NCBI GenBank assembly: GCA_963825255.1
Contig: CAWGSF010000001.1
Span: forward strand, 372,001-436,000
DNA from: JAIBJN01 sp963825255
GTDB taxonomy: Bacteria; Actinomycetota; Thermoleophilia; Gaiellales; Gaiellaceae
DNA: 64,000 nucleotides
Direction of reading: 5' to 3'
Made by a program: the position numbers and the translations under genes. The notes below the pieces were generated by a model. It made no database searches and was not told the DNA's origin. It saw only the letters and a list, made by a program, of their open reading frames with translations. Position 1 is the first letter of the stretch. Every line of letters begins with the position of its first letter. This document shows positions 36,230 through 45,209 of this stretch, one piece after another.

Positions 36230-36642
36230 AGCTCGATCGAGCCGTCGTCGCGAATCGTCCAGCCCGGGTTGTGGGCGACCTCCCACGGATGCCCGTCCGG
36301 ATCGACGAAGACGCCCGAGTAGCCGCCCCAGAAGGTCGTGCCGGCCGGCCGTGCGATCGTCGCCCCCGCCTGCTCCGCCGTCGCCATGACGGCGTCGACC
36401 TCCGCCGGCGACCGGACGTTGTGGGCGAGTGTCACGCCGCCCCAGCCGCCGGAGTCGGCCACGCCGCTGTCCTCGGCGAGCTGCTCGCGGCTCCAGAGGG
36501 CGAGGATCATTCCACCCGCCTGGAAAAAGACGACGTCGTCGCCCGCTCCGGCGCCCGTCGTCCAGCCCAGGCCCTCGTAGAACGCCCGCGCGCGGGCGAG
36601 GTCGGCGACGCCCAGCGTGACGAGGCTGACCCGCTGCTCCAT
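36226..36642 (-). CDS. VOC-family (glyoxalase/bleomycin-resistance-like) protein
   Basis: 138 residues. One vicinal-oxygen-chelate domain with two beta-alpha-beta units: LVTLGVADLARARAFYEGLG and GYSGVFVDPDGHPWEVAHNPG. Metal-ligand candidates are sparse, and the substrate is unknown. Such single-domain proteins are often called glyoxalases without proof. It shares CTAG with the enoyl-CoA hydratase stop. Confidence 0.9.
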   Translation of the reverse strand: MEQRVSLVTLGVADLARARAFYEGLGWTTGAGAGDDVVFFQAGGMILALWSREQLAEDSGVADSGGWGGVTLAHNVRSPAEVDAVMATAEQAGATIARPAGTTFWGGYSGVFVDPDGHPWEVAHNPGWTIRDDGSIEL

Positions 36643-36766
36643 CGCCGGAAGGCTAGCGTCGCACCCGGGATGGAGCGCTTTCCGAAGGTGAATCGGGGAA
36701 ACCGCTGACGCTCGACGCGGCCATCACCGGATACCGCCGGCCGGGGAGTCGGCGAGGATCTGGCCG

Positions 36767-38062
36767 ATGACCGTTCGCGGAGCGACATTCCTCGGAATCG
36801 GAAGCATGATCGGCGCCGGCATCTTCGCGCTCCTCGGCGAGGCCGGCGCGGTCGCCGGCGCCGCGGTCTGGATTTCGTTTCTGATCGGCGGCATCGTGGC
36901 CGCACTGCTCGGGTACGTCTGCGTCAAGCTCGGGACCCGTTTCCCGAGTTCGGGCGGACTCATCACCTACCTGATCGAAGGGTTCGGGAAGGGGCGGCTC
37001 GTCGGGATCGCATCCTGGCTCGGGTACATCGCCGCGATCGTGATCGTCTGCGCCATGGTCGCCGTCTCGTTCGGGAGCTACGCAACCTCGCTCTTCGTCG
37101 GCGACGACGCCGCGGGGTGGTGGGACAACGTCTTCGTGACCGCGCTCATCTTCACGATGGTGGCTGTGAACATGGTCGGAGCCACGTTCGTCGCGCGGGC
37201 CCAGTCGCTGATCGTCACGGGCGTGCTCGCGGTGTTCGCCGTCTTCATCGTCGTGACCATCTCCGACATCGATCTCGGGCTCCTGGCCTTCAGCGGATAC
37301 CCGTCGTTCTCGAAGATCGTCGCGAGCGTCGCCCTGACCTTCTTCGCGTACCTCGGCTTCAACGTCATCACCTTCACCGCCGGCGACCTGCGCGACCCCG
37401 CTCACGATCTTCCCAGGGCGACGTACCAGGCTTTGGGAGTCACGTCGCTCACCTACGTCCTGATCGCGCTCGGCGTGTTCGGCACTCTCACCGTCGCCGA
37501 GGTCATCCAGTACGGGGAGACCGCGATCGCGGAAGCGGCCCGACCGACGCTCGGCGAGGCAGGCTTCACGGTCATGGCGGTCGCCGCGCTGCTCTCGACC
37601 GCGGGCGCGACGAACGCGACGCTCTACGCTTCGTCGAACTTGACGGGGATGCTGGCAGCGGAGGGACTCTTCCCGCCCTTCTTCGGAGTGAGCACCCGCT
37701 TCAGGGCGAGGTCCGGGTTGTTCATCACGGCGGGGCTGGTCCTCCTCGTCGCGAACCTCGTCGACCTCTCGTCGATCGCCTCGGTGGGGAGCGCGGTCGC
37801 GCTCATGATCTTCATCCTCATCGGCGTAGCCGGGTACAGACGGCGAGCGGACACCGGGAGCAACGCCGCGATCGTCGTGCTGGCCATCTCGGTGACGGCG
37901 GTCGTGCTCGGGTTCTTCGCCGTGGACACGCTGCAGAACGCGCCCGAGACCTTCTGGGCGATCATCGCGATCGCAGTCCTCGCGGTCCTTCTGGACGGCC
38001 TGTGGACGCGGTACCGCGACCGGCGGCAGGGCGAGGGAAGAGCGCATTCTTCGGCAGGTTGA
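36767..38062 (+). CDS. APC-superfamily amino acid permease
   Basis: 431 residues with about 12 membrane helices. The helix 1 signature GATFLGIGSMIGAGIFALLG, the later FFAYLGFNVITFTAGDLRDP and ATNATLYASSNLTGMLA match amino acid/polyamine/organocation permeases. Its N-terminus is unusually short, only 8 residues before the first conserved block. An upstream start was sought but none fits. The 120 bases upstream hold no other gene. Substrate unknown. Confidence 0.9.
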   Translation: MTVRGATFLGIGSMIGAGIFALLGEAGAVAGAAVWISFLIGGIVAALLGYVCVKLGTRFPSSGGLITYLIEGFGKGRLVGIASWLGYIAAIVIVCAMVAVSFGSYATSLFVGDDAAGWWDNVFVTALIFTMVAVNMVGATFVARAQSLIVTGVLAVFAVFIVVTISDIDLGLLAFSGYPSFSKIVASVALTFFAYLGFNVITFTAGDLRDPAHDLPRATYQALGVTSLTYVLIALGVFGTLTVAEVIQYGETAIAEAARPTLGEAGFTVMAVAALLSTAGATNATLYASSNLTGMLAAEGLFPPFFGVSTRFRARSGLFITAGLVLLVANLVDLSSIASVGSAVALMIFILIGVAGYRRRADTGSNAAIVVLAISVTAVVLGFFAVDTLQNAPETFWAIIAIAVLAVLLDGLWTRYRDRRQGEGRAHSSAG

Positions 38063-38143
38063 AACGGGAGGCCGGGCGGAGCCGGCAGGACGAACACGCG
38101 TTCGCTATGCTGACCGGCGGGCCCTCTACGCTCCGCGTCCCCG

Positions 38144-40036
38144 ATGCGCGACTTCTTCGGTCCCGATGGGCGGCTCGCCGCCTCGCTTCCGGGCTTCGAG
38201 CCGCGGGCGGAGCAGGCAGCGCTCGCGCAGGAGGTCGCCGACGCCCTCGACCGCGGCCAGCACCTCCTCGCGGAAGCGGGGACCGGGACGGGGAAGAGCC
38301 TCGCCTACCTGATCCCGGCGCTCGCCTCCGGCAAGCGCGTCGTCGTCGCCACGGCGACGAAGGCACTGCAGGGGCAGCTCCTGACGAAGGACGTCCCGGC
38401 GGCGGCCGCGGCGCTGGGGCGCGACGTGGACGTCGCCGTCCTGAAGGGTCGCGGGAACTACCTCTGCCGTCGCAGCGTCCACGGCCTGGAGCTCCTGGGC
38501 GGGTCGAGCGGAGCGCTCTTTCGCTCCCCGGAGGACGCCCGTGAGTTCGAGCGGCTGCGCGACTGGATCGAGACGACGGAGACGGGCGACCGGGCGGAGC
38601 TCTCCTTCGAGCCCGGCGCGACGCTCTGGGCCGAGCTCGCCGTCGGGCCCGACCGCTGCGCCGGCCGACGCTGTCCCTTCGCGGGAACCTGTTTCTCGGA
38701 GCGGGCGCGGGAGCGGGCCGCCGAGGCCGAGCTCGTCGTCGCGAACCACGCCCTCTACTTCGCCGACCTCGCTCTTCGCGCGAGGACCGGCGACGGCGCA
38801 GGAGTGCTTCCCGACCACGACGCGGTCGTCTTCGACGAGGCCCACAAGCTCGAGGAAGGGGCCGCCGCGTGGTTCGGCGGGCGCGTCTCGCTCGGACGCC
38901 TCCGCCAGCTCCTGCGCGACGTCGAGCGCGCCTGCCGCGAGTCCGGGAGAACGGTCCCGCGCCGGCCTCTCGAGGAGATCGACCGCCGGGCCGAGGAGCT
39001 CCTCGCGGGGCTCGACCCGGGCCGTGGGCGGCGACGCCTGACGTCTGCCGACGTCGAGGCGGCCTCCGCGCCGGCCGCCGCCCTCGACCGGGCGCTCGTC
39101 GGGCTGGCCGAGGCGCTCCGCGGCGGAAGCGAGGATCTCGACCAGCTCGCGCGGCGCGCCCTCGGCGTCGTCGACGACGTGGGAGCGTGCCTGACCGTGG
39201 ACGGAGACGAGACCGTCTCCTGGGCGGAGGAGGGCGCGCTCCAGTGGGCTCCGGTCGACGTCGCCGAGATCCTGCGCGGCGCCCTGTGGGAGCGTGAGGT
39301 CGTCTCCGTGCTCGTCTCGGCGACCCTCGAGTCGCGCTTCCTGCGGAGCCGGCTCGGGCTGGACGACGCGCGCGAGGTCTCGCTCGCCTCGCCCTACGAC
39401 TATCGCGAGCAGGCGCTCGTCTACGTCCCGCGCGCGTTCCCCGAGCCGCGGTCCTCGGGCTACGACGCGCGCGTCGCCGACGAGGTCATCGCCTTGTGCC
39501 GGCTCTCGCGGGGGCGGGCCCTCGTGCTCACGACCTCCTACCGTGCCCTCGACGAGCTCGCCGAGCGCGCGGTCCCGCGGATCCCGTTCCCCGTGCTGAT
39601 CCAGGGCGACGCGCCCCGCGAGCGCCTGCTCAAGAACTTCCGGGAGGACGTCGATTCCATTCTCATGGCCACGCAGACCTTCTGGCAGGGCGTCGACGTC
39701 CAGGGCGAGTCGCTCTCGCTCCTCGTCATCGACAAGCTCCCCTTCAGCGCGCCCGGAGACCCGCTCGTCGAGGCCCGCTGCGAGCGGATCGCGCGCCGCG
39801 GCGGCGATTGGTTCTCCGAGTACGCGCTCCCCTCGGCCGTGCTCCAGCTGCGGCAGGGGTTCGGACGCCTGATCCGTGGCCACGGCGACAGCGGCGTCGT
39901 CGCCGTCCTCGACCCCCGCCTGCGCACACGCGCGTACGGCCGGCGCTTTCTCGAGGCCCTTCCTCCGGCTCCCCTGGTCGACGATCTGGGCGCCGTGGCG
40001 GACTTCTTCGGCGCCGGCGCGCGAGCGACCGGCTGA
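38144..40036 (+). CDS. DinG/XPD-like Fe-S DNA helicase
   Basis: 630 residues. Walker A EAGTGTGKSLAYL (Lys51), DEAH box at 231-234 (AVVFDEAHKLEEG), and the Fe-S domain cysteines Cys108, Cys172, Cys177 and Cys183 lie between them. Motifs V and VI are ILMATQTFWQGVDVQGE and QGFGRLIRGHGDSG. This superfamily 2 helicase unwinds DNA 5' to 3' and resolves damage or R-loops. No nuclease domain is fused. It stands alone between a permease and a DUF3105 gene. Confidence 0.95.
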   Translation: MRDFFGPDGRLAASLPGFEPRAEQAALAQEVADALDRGQHLLAEAGTGTGKSLAYLIPALASGKRVVVATATKALQGQLLTKDVPAAAAALGRDVDVAVLKGRGNYLCRRSVHGLELLGGSSGALFRSPEDAREFERLRDWIETTETGDRAELSFEPGATLWAELAVGPDRCAGRRCPFAGTCFSERARERAAEAELVVANHALYFADLALRARTGDGAGVLPDHDAVVFDEAHKLEEGAAAWFGGRVSLGRLRQLLRDVERACRESGRTVPRRPLEEIDRRAEELLAGLDPGRGRRRLTSADVEAASAPAAALDRALVGLAEALRGGSEDLDQLARRALGVVDDVGACLTVDGDETVSWAEEGALQWAPVDVAEILRGALWEREVVSVLVSATLESRFLRSRLGLDDAREVSLASPYDYREQALVYVPRAFPEPRSSGYDARVADEVIALCRLSRGRALVLTTSYRALDELAERAVPRIPFPVLIQGDAPRERLLKNFREDVDSILMATQTFWQGVDVQGESLSLLVIDKLPFSAPGDPLVEARCERIARRGGDWFSEYALPSAVLQLRQGFGRLIRGHGDSGVVAVLDPRLRTRAYGRRFLEALPPAPLVDDLGAVADFFGAGARATG

Positions 40037-40052
40037 TACCGTTTTTCGTCGC

Positions 40053-40736
40053 TTGGCCAAGAAGAAGAAGACCCGCGTCCCCAGCCCTCCGAAGCGCTCG
40101 GTCCAGGCCCCGCGGCCCTACCGCGAGGAGCGGAGCGCGCGCCGAACGCGCATGCTCGTCGTCGCGATCGTCGGCGTGCTCGCCGTCGCCGCGGCGGCGG
40201 TCGGCATCGCGTTCGCGACCTCGGGCGGGAGCAGCGCGGACGACGGCGCCGTCGCCGGATCGGGGAACTGCGTCCGCCAGACCTACCCGGCGCTCAAGGC
40301 GGGACACGTCCTCGATCTCCCGAAAGGGTACGAGTACGACTCGATCCCCGCCTCGAGCGGGCTGCACAACCCGACGCCGGCGATCTGGAACCTCTACGAC
40401 CAGCCCGTCCCGCAGATCCACCTGGTCCACAACCTCGAGCACGGAGGCGTCGTCGTCCAGTACGGGAGCGAGATGTCGGACGAGACGGTGGCGCAGCTGG
40501 CCGACTGGTACCAGCAGGACCCCCGCGGTCTGATCGTCGCCCCGCTCGCGCCCGAGCTCGAGACGGAGGCACCCGCGCTCGCGGACAAGGTCGTCCTCAC
40601 CGCCTGGTCGCACGCGATGCGCTGCACGGGCTTCGACGAGGCCGCCTTCGGCGGGTTCCTCGACGACTTCCGGGGGCCGCAGGGCGACAATCCCGAGAAG
40701 TTCCCCCTGGACGCGTTACAGCCCGGCTCGACGTAA
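40053..40736 (+). CDS. DUF3105 membrane-anchored protein
   Basis: 227 residues from TTG 40053 (start inferred from AKKKKTRVPSPPK, a basic leader). One membrane helix (MLVVAIVGVLAVAAAAVGIAF) places a C-terminal DUF3105 domain outside. That domain contains PKGYEYDSIPASSGLHNPTP, VHNLEHGGVVVQYG and LTAWSHAMRCTGFDEAAF. The conserved His and Cys residues suggest metal binding; function is unknown. It lies immediately before tRNA-Leu. Confidence 0.88.
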   Translation: MAKKKKTRVPSPPKRSVQAPRPYREERSARRTRMLVVAIVGVLAVAAAAVGIAFATSGGSSADDGAVAGSGNCVRQTYPALKAGHVLDLPKGYEYDSIPASSGLHNPTPAIWNLYDQPVPQIHLVHNLEHGGVVVQYGSEMSDETVAQLADWYQQDPRGLIVAPLAPELETEAPALADKVVLTAWSHAMRCTGFDEAAFGGFLDDFRGPQGDNPEKFPLDALQPGST

Positions 40737-40745
40737 CGTGCCCTA

Positions 40746-40828
40746 GCCGGGGTGGCGGAACGGTAGACGCGGGGGGCTTAAAACCCTCTGCCCGCAAGGG
40801 CGTGTGAGTTCGAATCTCACCCCCGGCA
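40746..40828 (+). tRNA. tRNA-Leu (anticodon UAA)
   Basis: 83 nt. Acceptor stem GCCGGGG pairs with CCCCGGC (40821-40827), and the discriminator base is A. The anticodon stem-loop is GGGGG-CTTAAAA-CCCTC, giving anticodon TAA. A long variable arm (CTGCCCGCAAGGGCGTG) and T-arm GTGAGTTCGAATCTCAC complete a type II tRNA. CCA is not encoded. Confidence 0.96.
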
Positions 40829-41107
40829 CTGGCGGCGACCTGTTTCGGGCAGGCCGAGGCTAGGGCCCGAGGTTGCGGCCTTCCCCGGGCCCGGCGCCTC
40901 CGCTTGGGGCGGCCCCGGCCGTCTCGCGGGTGAACGCCTCCCGAGGACGCGGCCATCTTCGGGCGGCTGTTCCGACCCACACGTTAAGAGTCGACCGAGC
41001 GAAAAAAGTTCCGCTTACTTCGCGAAGTCGCACTCGACCTATGGGTGGTGAGCGCATGACTTGGCGGCCGAAGTGGGATACGATCCGCGCCCAGGTTCTC
41101 CGCTTCC
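40829..41107 (+). other. 279-base intergenic region between tRNA-Leu and the sigma-factor gene
   Basis: No gene was recognised. The region around 40980-41050 is less GC-rich than its surroundings and holds CACACGTTAAGAG, AAAAAAG and the 10-bp palindrome CTTCGCGAAG, so the promoter of the sigma-factor operon probably lies here. I cannot place -35 and -10 boxes with confidence. Confidence 0.4.
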
Positions 41108-42568
41108 ATGCCTATGCAGCACGGCCTCGTACAGGCTCCTCGTCCCCGCGGCCCCTCTCCGGAGGCTGCCGGCACGGTCGTGCACGGGCTCTTCGAGGAG
41201 CACGGACGCTGTGTCTACACGCTCTGCCGGCATCTCCTGCGCGATCCCGTCGAGGCGGAGGACGCCGCGCAGCAGACGTTCCTCTCGGCCCATCGCAGCA
41301 TTCTCGGCGGCACCGCGCCGCGCGACCCGGCGGGCTGGCTCGCCGCCATCGCGCGCAACGAGTGTCGCGGCAGGATTCACGCGCGGATGGCCGAGCCCCT
41401 GCCCCTCGCCGTGACGGAGGGCGTCGGCGACGCTGTCGAGGACGTCGCCCGCCGCCGGGCCGACGTCAGGGAGCTCTACGACGCGATCACGGAACTGCCC
41501 GACCCGCAGCGGGAAGCCGTCGTCTTGCGCGAGATCTGCGGGCTCAGCTACGACGAGATGAGCGAGCGCTCCGGGCTCCCTGTCTCGTCGGTGAAGTCCG
41601 TCCTCTTCCGCGCAAGGCAAAGCCTCAGGTCGAGGTTGAGCTCCGTGCGTGCGGTCGCGAGCGCCGGGAGCATCGCGCTCGCGGTCCGCGACTCGATCTT
41701 CCAGGCGCTGACGGGCTACGGCTCCGGCGAGGCGGCCGGCACGGTCGTCAAGCTCGTGTCGCTGCCGGTCGCCGCGAAGCTCGCCGCCGCGACGGCGAGC
41801 GTCGCGATCGTCGGCACCCTCGGCGCGGGATCCGCGCCTCGCTCGGCCGATCCGGCCGCGAGCGCGAAGCGCCAGCCGTCCGCCGCGACCACCCGGGAAG
41901 CACGCCCGGCTCCGAAGCGGGTGGAGACCGTGGCCGTCCTGGCGGCTGCGCACTCGTCCGCGAACGCCGCGGCTCGAACGGCCTCCTCCGGCCATGCCTC
42001 GAAGTCCACGGGTGCCCTGCGGAACCAGGTGGCCCGACCCGCTCCCGCCGTGACCGACCCGAGCACCCGCCCCCAGTTGGGCGAGGGCCCGGAGGCGCAG
42101 GACGAGTCCTGGCGAACGCACGACGATCCCGAGCCGGCATGGCGCCACGACCGGTGCAGGGAGCGGGAGAGGAGCAGCTGGCGAGGCTCGTGGTCCTGGG
42201 ACGATCGAGGCCGCTGGAGCCGCTGCCACCGCGATGACGGCGACCAGCCGGCGCCGCCCGAGCCGGGCGAGGGGACCGGAAACGGGGAGGACGACGGCGG
42301 GCTGCCGCCATGGATGCCCGAGATCCCGGAGGGCCCGGATGCGAGCCCGGAGCTCCCCGCCGAGCAGCCGGCGACGCCCGAAGCGCCCTCCGAGCCGCCC
42401 GCCGGTCAGGACGACACTTGCGGCCGGCGACGCCGGGGCTCCCGCCGAACCTGCCGCCTCAGTCGACCCTGCGATCCCCTGACGGCAGCGGTCGCCTCCC
42501 GGGACCGACCGTTCGGGGGGAGTCGGTCCGTTCCCACTTGGAATCCGGGGCGAAAACGCTCATGCTGA
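41108..42568 (+). CDS. ECF sigma factor with C-terminal membrane helix and Pro-rich outer domain
   Basis: Sigma region 2 spans about residues 25-90 (FEEHGRCVYTLCRHLLRDPV; EDAAQQTFLSAHRSI) and region 4 about 120-178 (ITELPDPQREAVVLREICGL; SGLPVSSVKSVLFRARQSL). A hydrophobic segment at about 220-243 (AAATASVAIVGTLGAG) follows, then an Ala/Pro/Asp/Trp-rich tail. As written it runs 486 residues. The last 50 residues turn Arg-rich, whereas a +1 shift near 42410-42420 gives AAGDAGAPAEPAASVDPAIP and a stop at 42482. That stop is followed by a hairpin, so it is probably the true end. Start is ATG 41108 or 41114. Confidence 0.82.
   Translation: MPMQHGLVQAPRPRGPSPEAAGTVVHGLFEEHGRCVYTLCRHLLRDPVEAEDAAQQTFLSAHRSILGGTAPRDPAGWLAAIARNECRGRIHARMAEPLPLAVTEGVGDAVEDVARRRADVRELYDAITELPDPQREAVVLREICGLSYDEMSERSGLPVSSVKSVLFRARQSLRSRLSSVRAVASAGSIALAVRDSIFQALTGYGSGEAAGTVVKLVSLPVAAKLAAATASVAIVGTLGAGSAPRSADPAASAKRQPSAATTREARPAPKRVETVAVLAAAHSSANAAARTASSGHASKSTGALRNQVARPAPAVTDPSTRPQLGEGPEAQDESWRTHDDPEPAWRHDRCRERERSSWRGSWSWDDRGRWSRCHRDDGDQPAPPEPGEGTGNGEDDGGLPPWMPEIPEGPDASPELPAEQPATPEAPSEPPAGQDDTCGRRRRGSRRTCRLSRPCDPLTAAVASRDRPFGGSRSVPTWNPGRKRSC
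42503..42528 (+). terminator. Hairpin after the probable true end of the sigma-factor gene
   Basis: GACCGAC (42503-42509) pairs with GTCGGTC (42522-42528) around a 12-base loop. It lies 20 bases after the shifted-frame stop at 42482 and about 90 bases before the S55 peptidase start. No U-run follows. It supports the shorter C-terminus and may partly separate the two genes. Confidence 0.4.
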
Positions 42569-42620
42569 GCACGGGCACCAGTTCCACGCGGTGGCGGGGG
42601 GAACCGAAGGGACGAGAGGG

Positions 42621-44426
42621 ATGAGAGTCGAGCTCGCGAAACGGACGATCGCTGCCGCTGGCGTTCTGGCGGCTGCCTTCGCGCTGGCCGGGGCGGCGTC
42701 GGCGACGGGGACTCCCTCGACCTGGGAGCTCACCCGCGAGTGCCCGCAGGTCATGCCGCTGTCCCAGGTGACTGCGGGGATGAACGGCACGGCGCTCTCG
42801 GTCACGAGCGGGCGCAATCCGACGACGCTGGGCGTCTCGGTGCTCGGGATCCTCCAGGACGCGGTGGGGCCCGGGCGGGACATCATCGTCGCGGATCTCT
42901 CCGGGTCGGCGGTGACCGCGGCCGGCGGGCTGTGGGCCGGCGCGTCCGGATCGCCGGTGTTCTTCCGCGATCCTTCGAGCGGCCGCTGGAAGCTGGCCGG
43001 CGCGATCGCCTACGGGCTGGCGGGCGGGGGCTCGACGCTCGCCGGCATCACGCCGGCCGAGGACATGGCGGCACTCCTCTCCGGGGGCGGAGGGGGGAGC
43101 GCCAGGGCGCCGGGTCGGATCGCCGTTCCCCGCGCGCTCGCGTTCCGGATGGCGCAGGCGGCAGGCGTCTCGGTGGCTCAGGTCGCCGCCCTCTCCCGCT
43201 TGAAGACGCCGCTCTCGGCCTCGGGCCTCACGAGCCGCGGGCTCGCGCGCATGCAGCAGGCGATCGACCGCCAGGGCCTGCCTTTCATCGCGTACGGCGG
43301 CTCGTCGGCCTCGCACGGCCCGCCCTCGAACGGCGCCGTTCGCGCCGGCGACTCCTTCGCCGCGGCGATGTCGCTCGGCGACGTCACCGTCGCCGGGATC
43401 GGGACGACGACCTTCGTGTGCCAGGGGCAGGCGGTCGCGTTCGGGCACCCCTTCAACTGGACCGGCGAGACGACGATGGCCGCGCGCGCGGCCGACACGA
43501 TCACGATCGTGAAGGACCCGATCTTCGGCTCGTACAAGCTCGCCAACGTCGCCGAGGGCGTGGGGACCGTCACGCAGGACCGGCTCGCCGGCATCGTGGC
43601 GACGCTGGGGGCCGACGCGCCGACGTCGCCCGTGACCTCGACGGTCACCGACCTCGACTCCGGGCGGACACGCCAGGGCGCGAGCTACGCGGTCTTCCCC
43701 GATTTCCTCCCCTTCCTCGCGTTCGAGCACCTCTTCCAGAACATCGACGTGACCATCGACCGCATCGGCCAGGGGAACTCCGAGGTCGCCTACACGATCA
43801 GAGGCACGCGCGACGGCGGCGCGAGCTGGGAGCTGACCCGCTCGACGCACTACGCGTCGCGCTTCGACATCTCGTTCGACTCGGTCGTCGAGCTCTCGTT
43901 CACCGCCGAGGTCCTCCAGGCGTTCGACGGCGAGGACATCACCGTCACGGGCATCGACGTTCCGACGCTCGACGTCGAGCAGGCCTTCGAGCAGTACTCC
44001 GTCCGCAAGGTGCTCGTATGGAACGGCTCTCGCTACGTCCAGCGCGACGTCGTCAGGGCGCGGCCCGGGGGAACGATCCGCCTGCGGGCCGTGCTCAAGC
44101 CCGCGCACCGAACGGGAATGCAGAACGTCGACATCTCGCTGCCGGTGCCCGCGAACGCACGCAGGGACGGATTCGTGGAGGTGTTCGGCGGCGGCTCGAC
44201 GTCGGCGGAGATCCCATGCTTCATCGTCGACGAGGAATGCGGCGACGACTCGGAGCCCGCGACGTTCGACGCGCTCCTGCGGGCGTTCCGCAACCAGCCG
44301 CGTGGCGACGCACTCGTCGCCCGGCTGCGGCTCGGCGCGAGGGAGACCGTCCGCGCGACGGCGACGAAGCAGCAGGACGCGGTCGTCGTCGGCTCGCGGT
44401 TCCTCGCGTTCGAGCTCGTCCGGTGA
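42621..44426 (+). CDS. Secreted SpoIVB-type (S55) peptidase domain protein
   Basis: 601 residues from ATG 42621, preceded by AGAGGG. A signal peptide spans 1-29 (LAAAFALAGAASA). The S55 pattern follows: CPQVMPLSQVTAGMNGTALS, VLGILQDAVGPGRDIIVADL, then the serine motif WAGASGSPVFF at about 106-115, AGAIAYGLAGG and, later, VAFGHPFNWTGE. The remaining half is beta-rich and may be an adhesive or inhibitory module. SpoIVB, the family founder, is a signalling protease; activity here is inferred. It follows a membrane-tethered sigma factor. Confidence 0.83.
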   Translation: MRVELAKRTIAAAGVLAAAFALAGAASATGTPSTWELTRECPQVMPLSQVTAGMNGTALSVTSGRNPTTLGVSVLGILQDAVGPGRDIIVADLSGSAVTAAGGLWAGASGSPVFFRDPSSGRWKLAGAIAYGLAGGGSTLAGITPAEDMAALLSGGGGGSARAPGRIAVPRALAFRMAQAAGVSVAQVAALSRLKTPLSASGLTSRGLARMQQAIDRQGLPFIAYGGSSASHGPPSNGAVRAGDSFAAAMSLGDVTVAGIGTTTFVCQGQAVAFGHPFNWTGETTMAARAADTITIVKDPIFGSYKLANVAEGVGTVTQDRLAGIVATLGADAPTSPVTSTVTDLDSGRTRQGASYAVFPDFLPFLAFEHLFQNIDVTIDRIGQGNSEVAYTIRGTRDGGASWELTRSTHYASRFDISFDSVVELSFTAEVLQAFDGEDITVTGIDVPTLDVEQAFEQYSVRKVLVWNGSRYVQRDVVRARPGGTIRLRAVLKPAHRTGMQNVDISLPVPANARRDGFVEVFGGGSTSAEIPCFIVDEECGDDSEPATFDALLRAFRNQPRGDALVARLRLGARETVRATATKQQDAVVVGSRFLAFELVR

Positions 44427-44473
44427 GCGACTGACGCCGCGGGAGCCGCCGTGCGCGAGCGAGAATCACCTCG

Positions 44474-44797
44474 GTGATCTTTCTCGGCGCGGTCCTGGTC
44501 GCACTCCTGGTCGTCCCCGACCAGTGGATGCTGCCCGTGCTCGTGGTCGGCGGGCTGATCGAGGTCAGCGAGACGTTCTTCTGGCTCTGGTACACGCGCC
44601 GCGGGCGCGTCAAGGTCGGCGCGGAGACCCTCCTGGGCGCGAGCGCCGAGGTGGTGACGCCGCTGACGCCCGTCGGCCAGGTGCGGATCCAGGGGGAGCT
44701 CTGGCGGGCGCGGTGCGAGACGCAGGCCGCCGCGGGCGAGCGCGTCCGCGTCCGCGGGATCGACGGGCTCACCCTTCTCGTCGAGCGGGCGGTGTGA
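44474..44797 (+). CDS. NfeD-like protein, short form
   Basis: 107 residues with a GTG start. Two hydrophobic segments (MIFLGAVLVALLVVPDQWML and LVVGGLIEVSETFFWLWY) precede an OB-fold NfeD domain: GAETLLGASAEVVTPLTPVG, VRIQGELWRARCE and GERVRVRGIDGLTLLVE. NfeD proteins accompany membrane proteases or stomatin-like proteins in membrane quality control. Placement next to an S55 peptidase is therefore suggestive. Confidence 0.85.
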   Translation: MIFLGAVLVALLVVPDQWMLPVLVVGGLIEVSETFFWLWYTRRGRVKVGAETLLGASAEVVTPLTPVGQVRIQGELWRARCETQAAAGERVRVRGIDGLTLLVERAV

Positions 44798-44801
44798 CAC
44801 C

Positions 44802-45209
44802 GTGATCGTCCGCGAGGCGCTCGTCTCCGACCCGCGCGTCCTCCAGGCCGGCGCCGCCGCGCAGGAGGCGGCGGCCGTGCTCGTCAAGCCGAACGTCGAG
44901 AGCGTGTTCGTCGTCGACGGCGACGAGCTCGTCGGCCTGCTGACCACGAGCGCGATCGTGGAGGCGGTGGCCGCCGGGCGCGATCTGCGCGCGCTGACCG
45001 CCGGCGACCTGGCGGAGTCCGACGTGCCGACGGTCGATCCCGAGACGCCGCTCGACGAGGCGGTCATCCTCATGGCCGAGTCGGGGCTCGAGCGCCTCGC
45101 CGTCACCGAGGACGGCAAGCTGCTCGGCATCCTCCCGCGCGAGCCGGTCGTGCGGCGCCTCGCGGAGGACGAGCCCCCGCCCCCGCCGGACGAGGGCGAC
45201 TCTCTCTAG
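44802..45209 (+). CDS. CBS-domain pair protein
   Basis: 135 residues with a GTG start 4 bases after the NfeD gene. Two CBS motifs: VESVFVVDGDELVGLLTTS and LERLAVTEDGKLLGILPRE. Such pairs bind adenosyl ligands (AMP, ATP, SAM) and usually regulate a partner; here the domain stands alone with a Pro-rich acidic tail. The stop shares CTAG with the phosphatase gene on the other strand. Confidence 0.9.
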   Translation: MIVREALVSDPRVLQAGAAAQEAAAVLVKPNVESVFVVDGDELVGLLTTSAIVEAVAAGRDLRALTAGDLAESDVPTVDPETPLDEAVILMAESGLERLAVTEDGKLLGILPREPVVRRLAEDEPPPPPDEGDSL

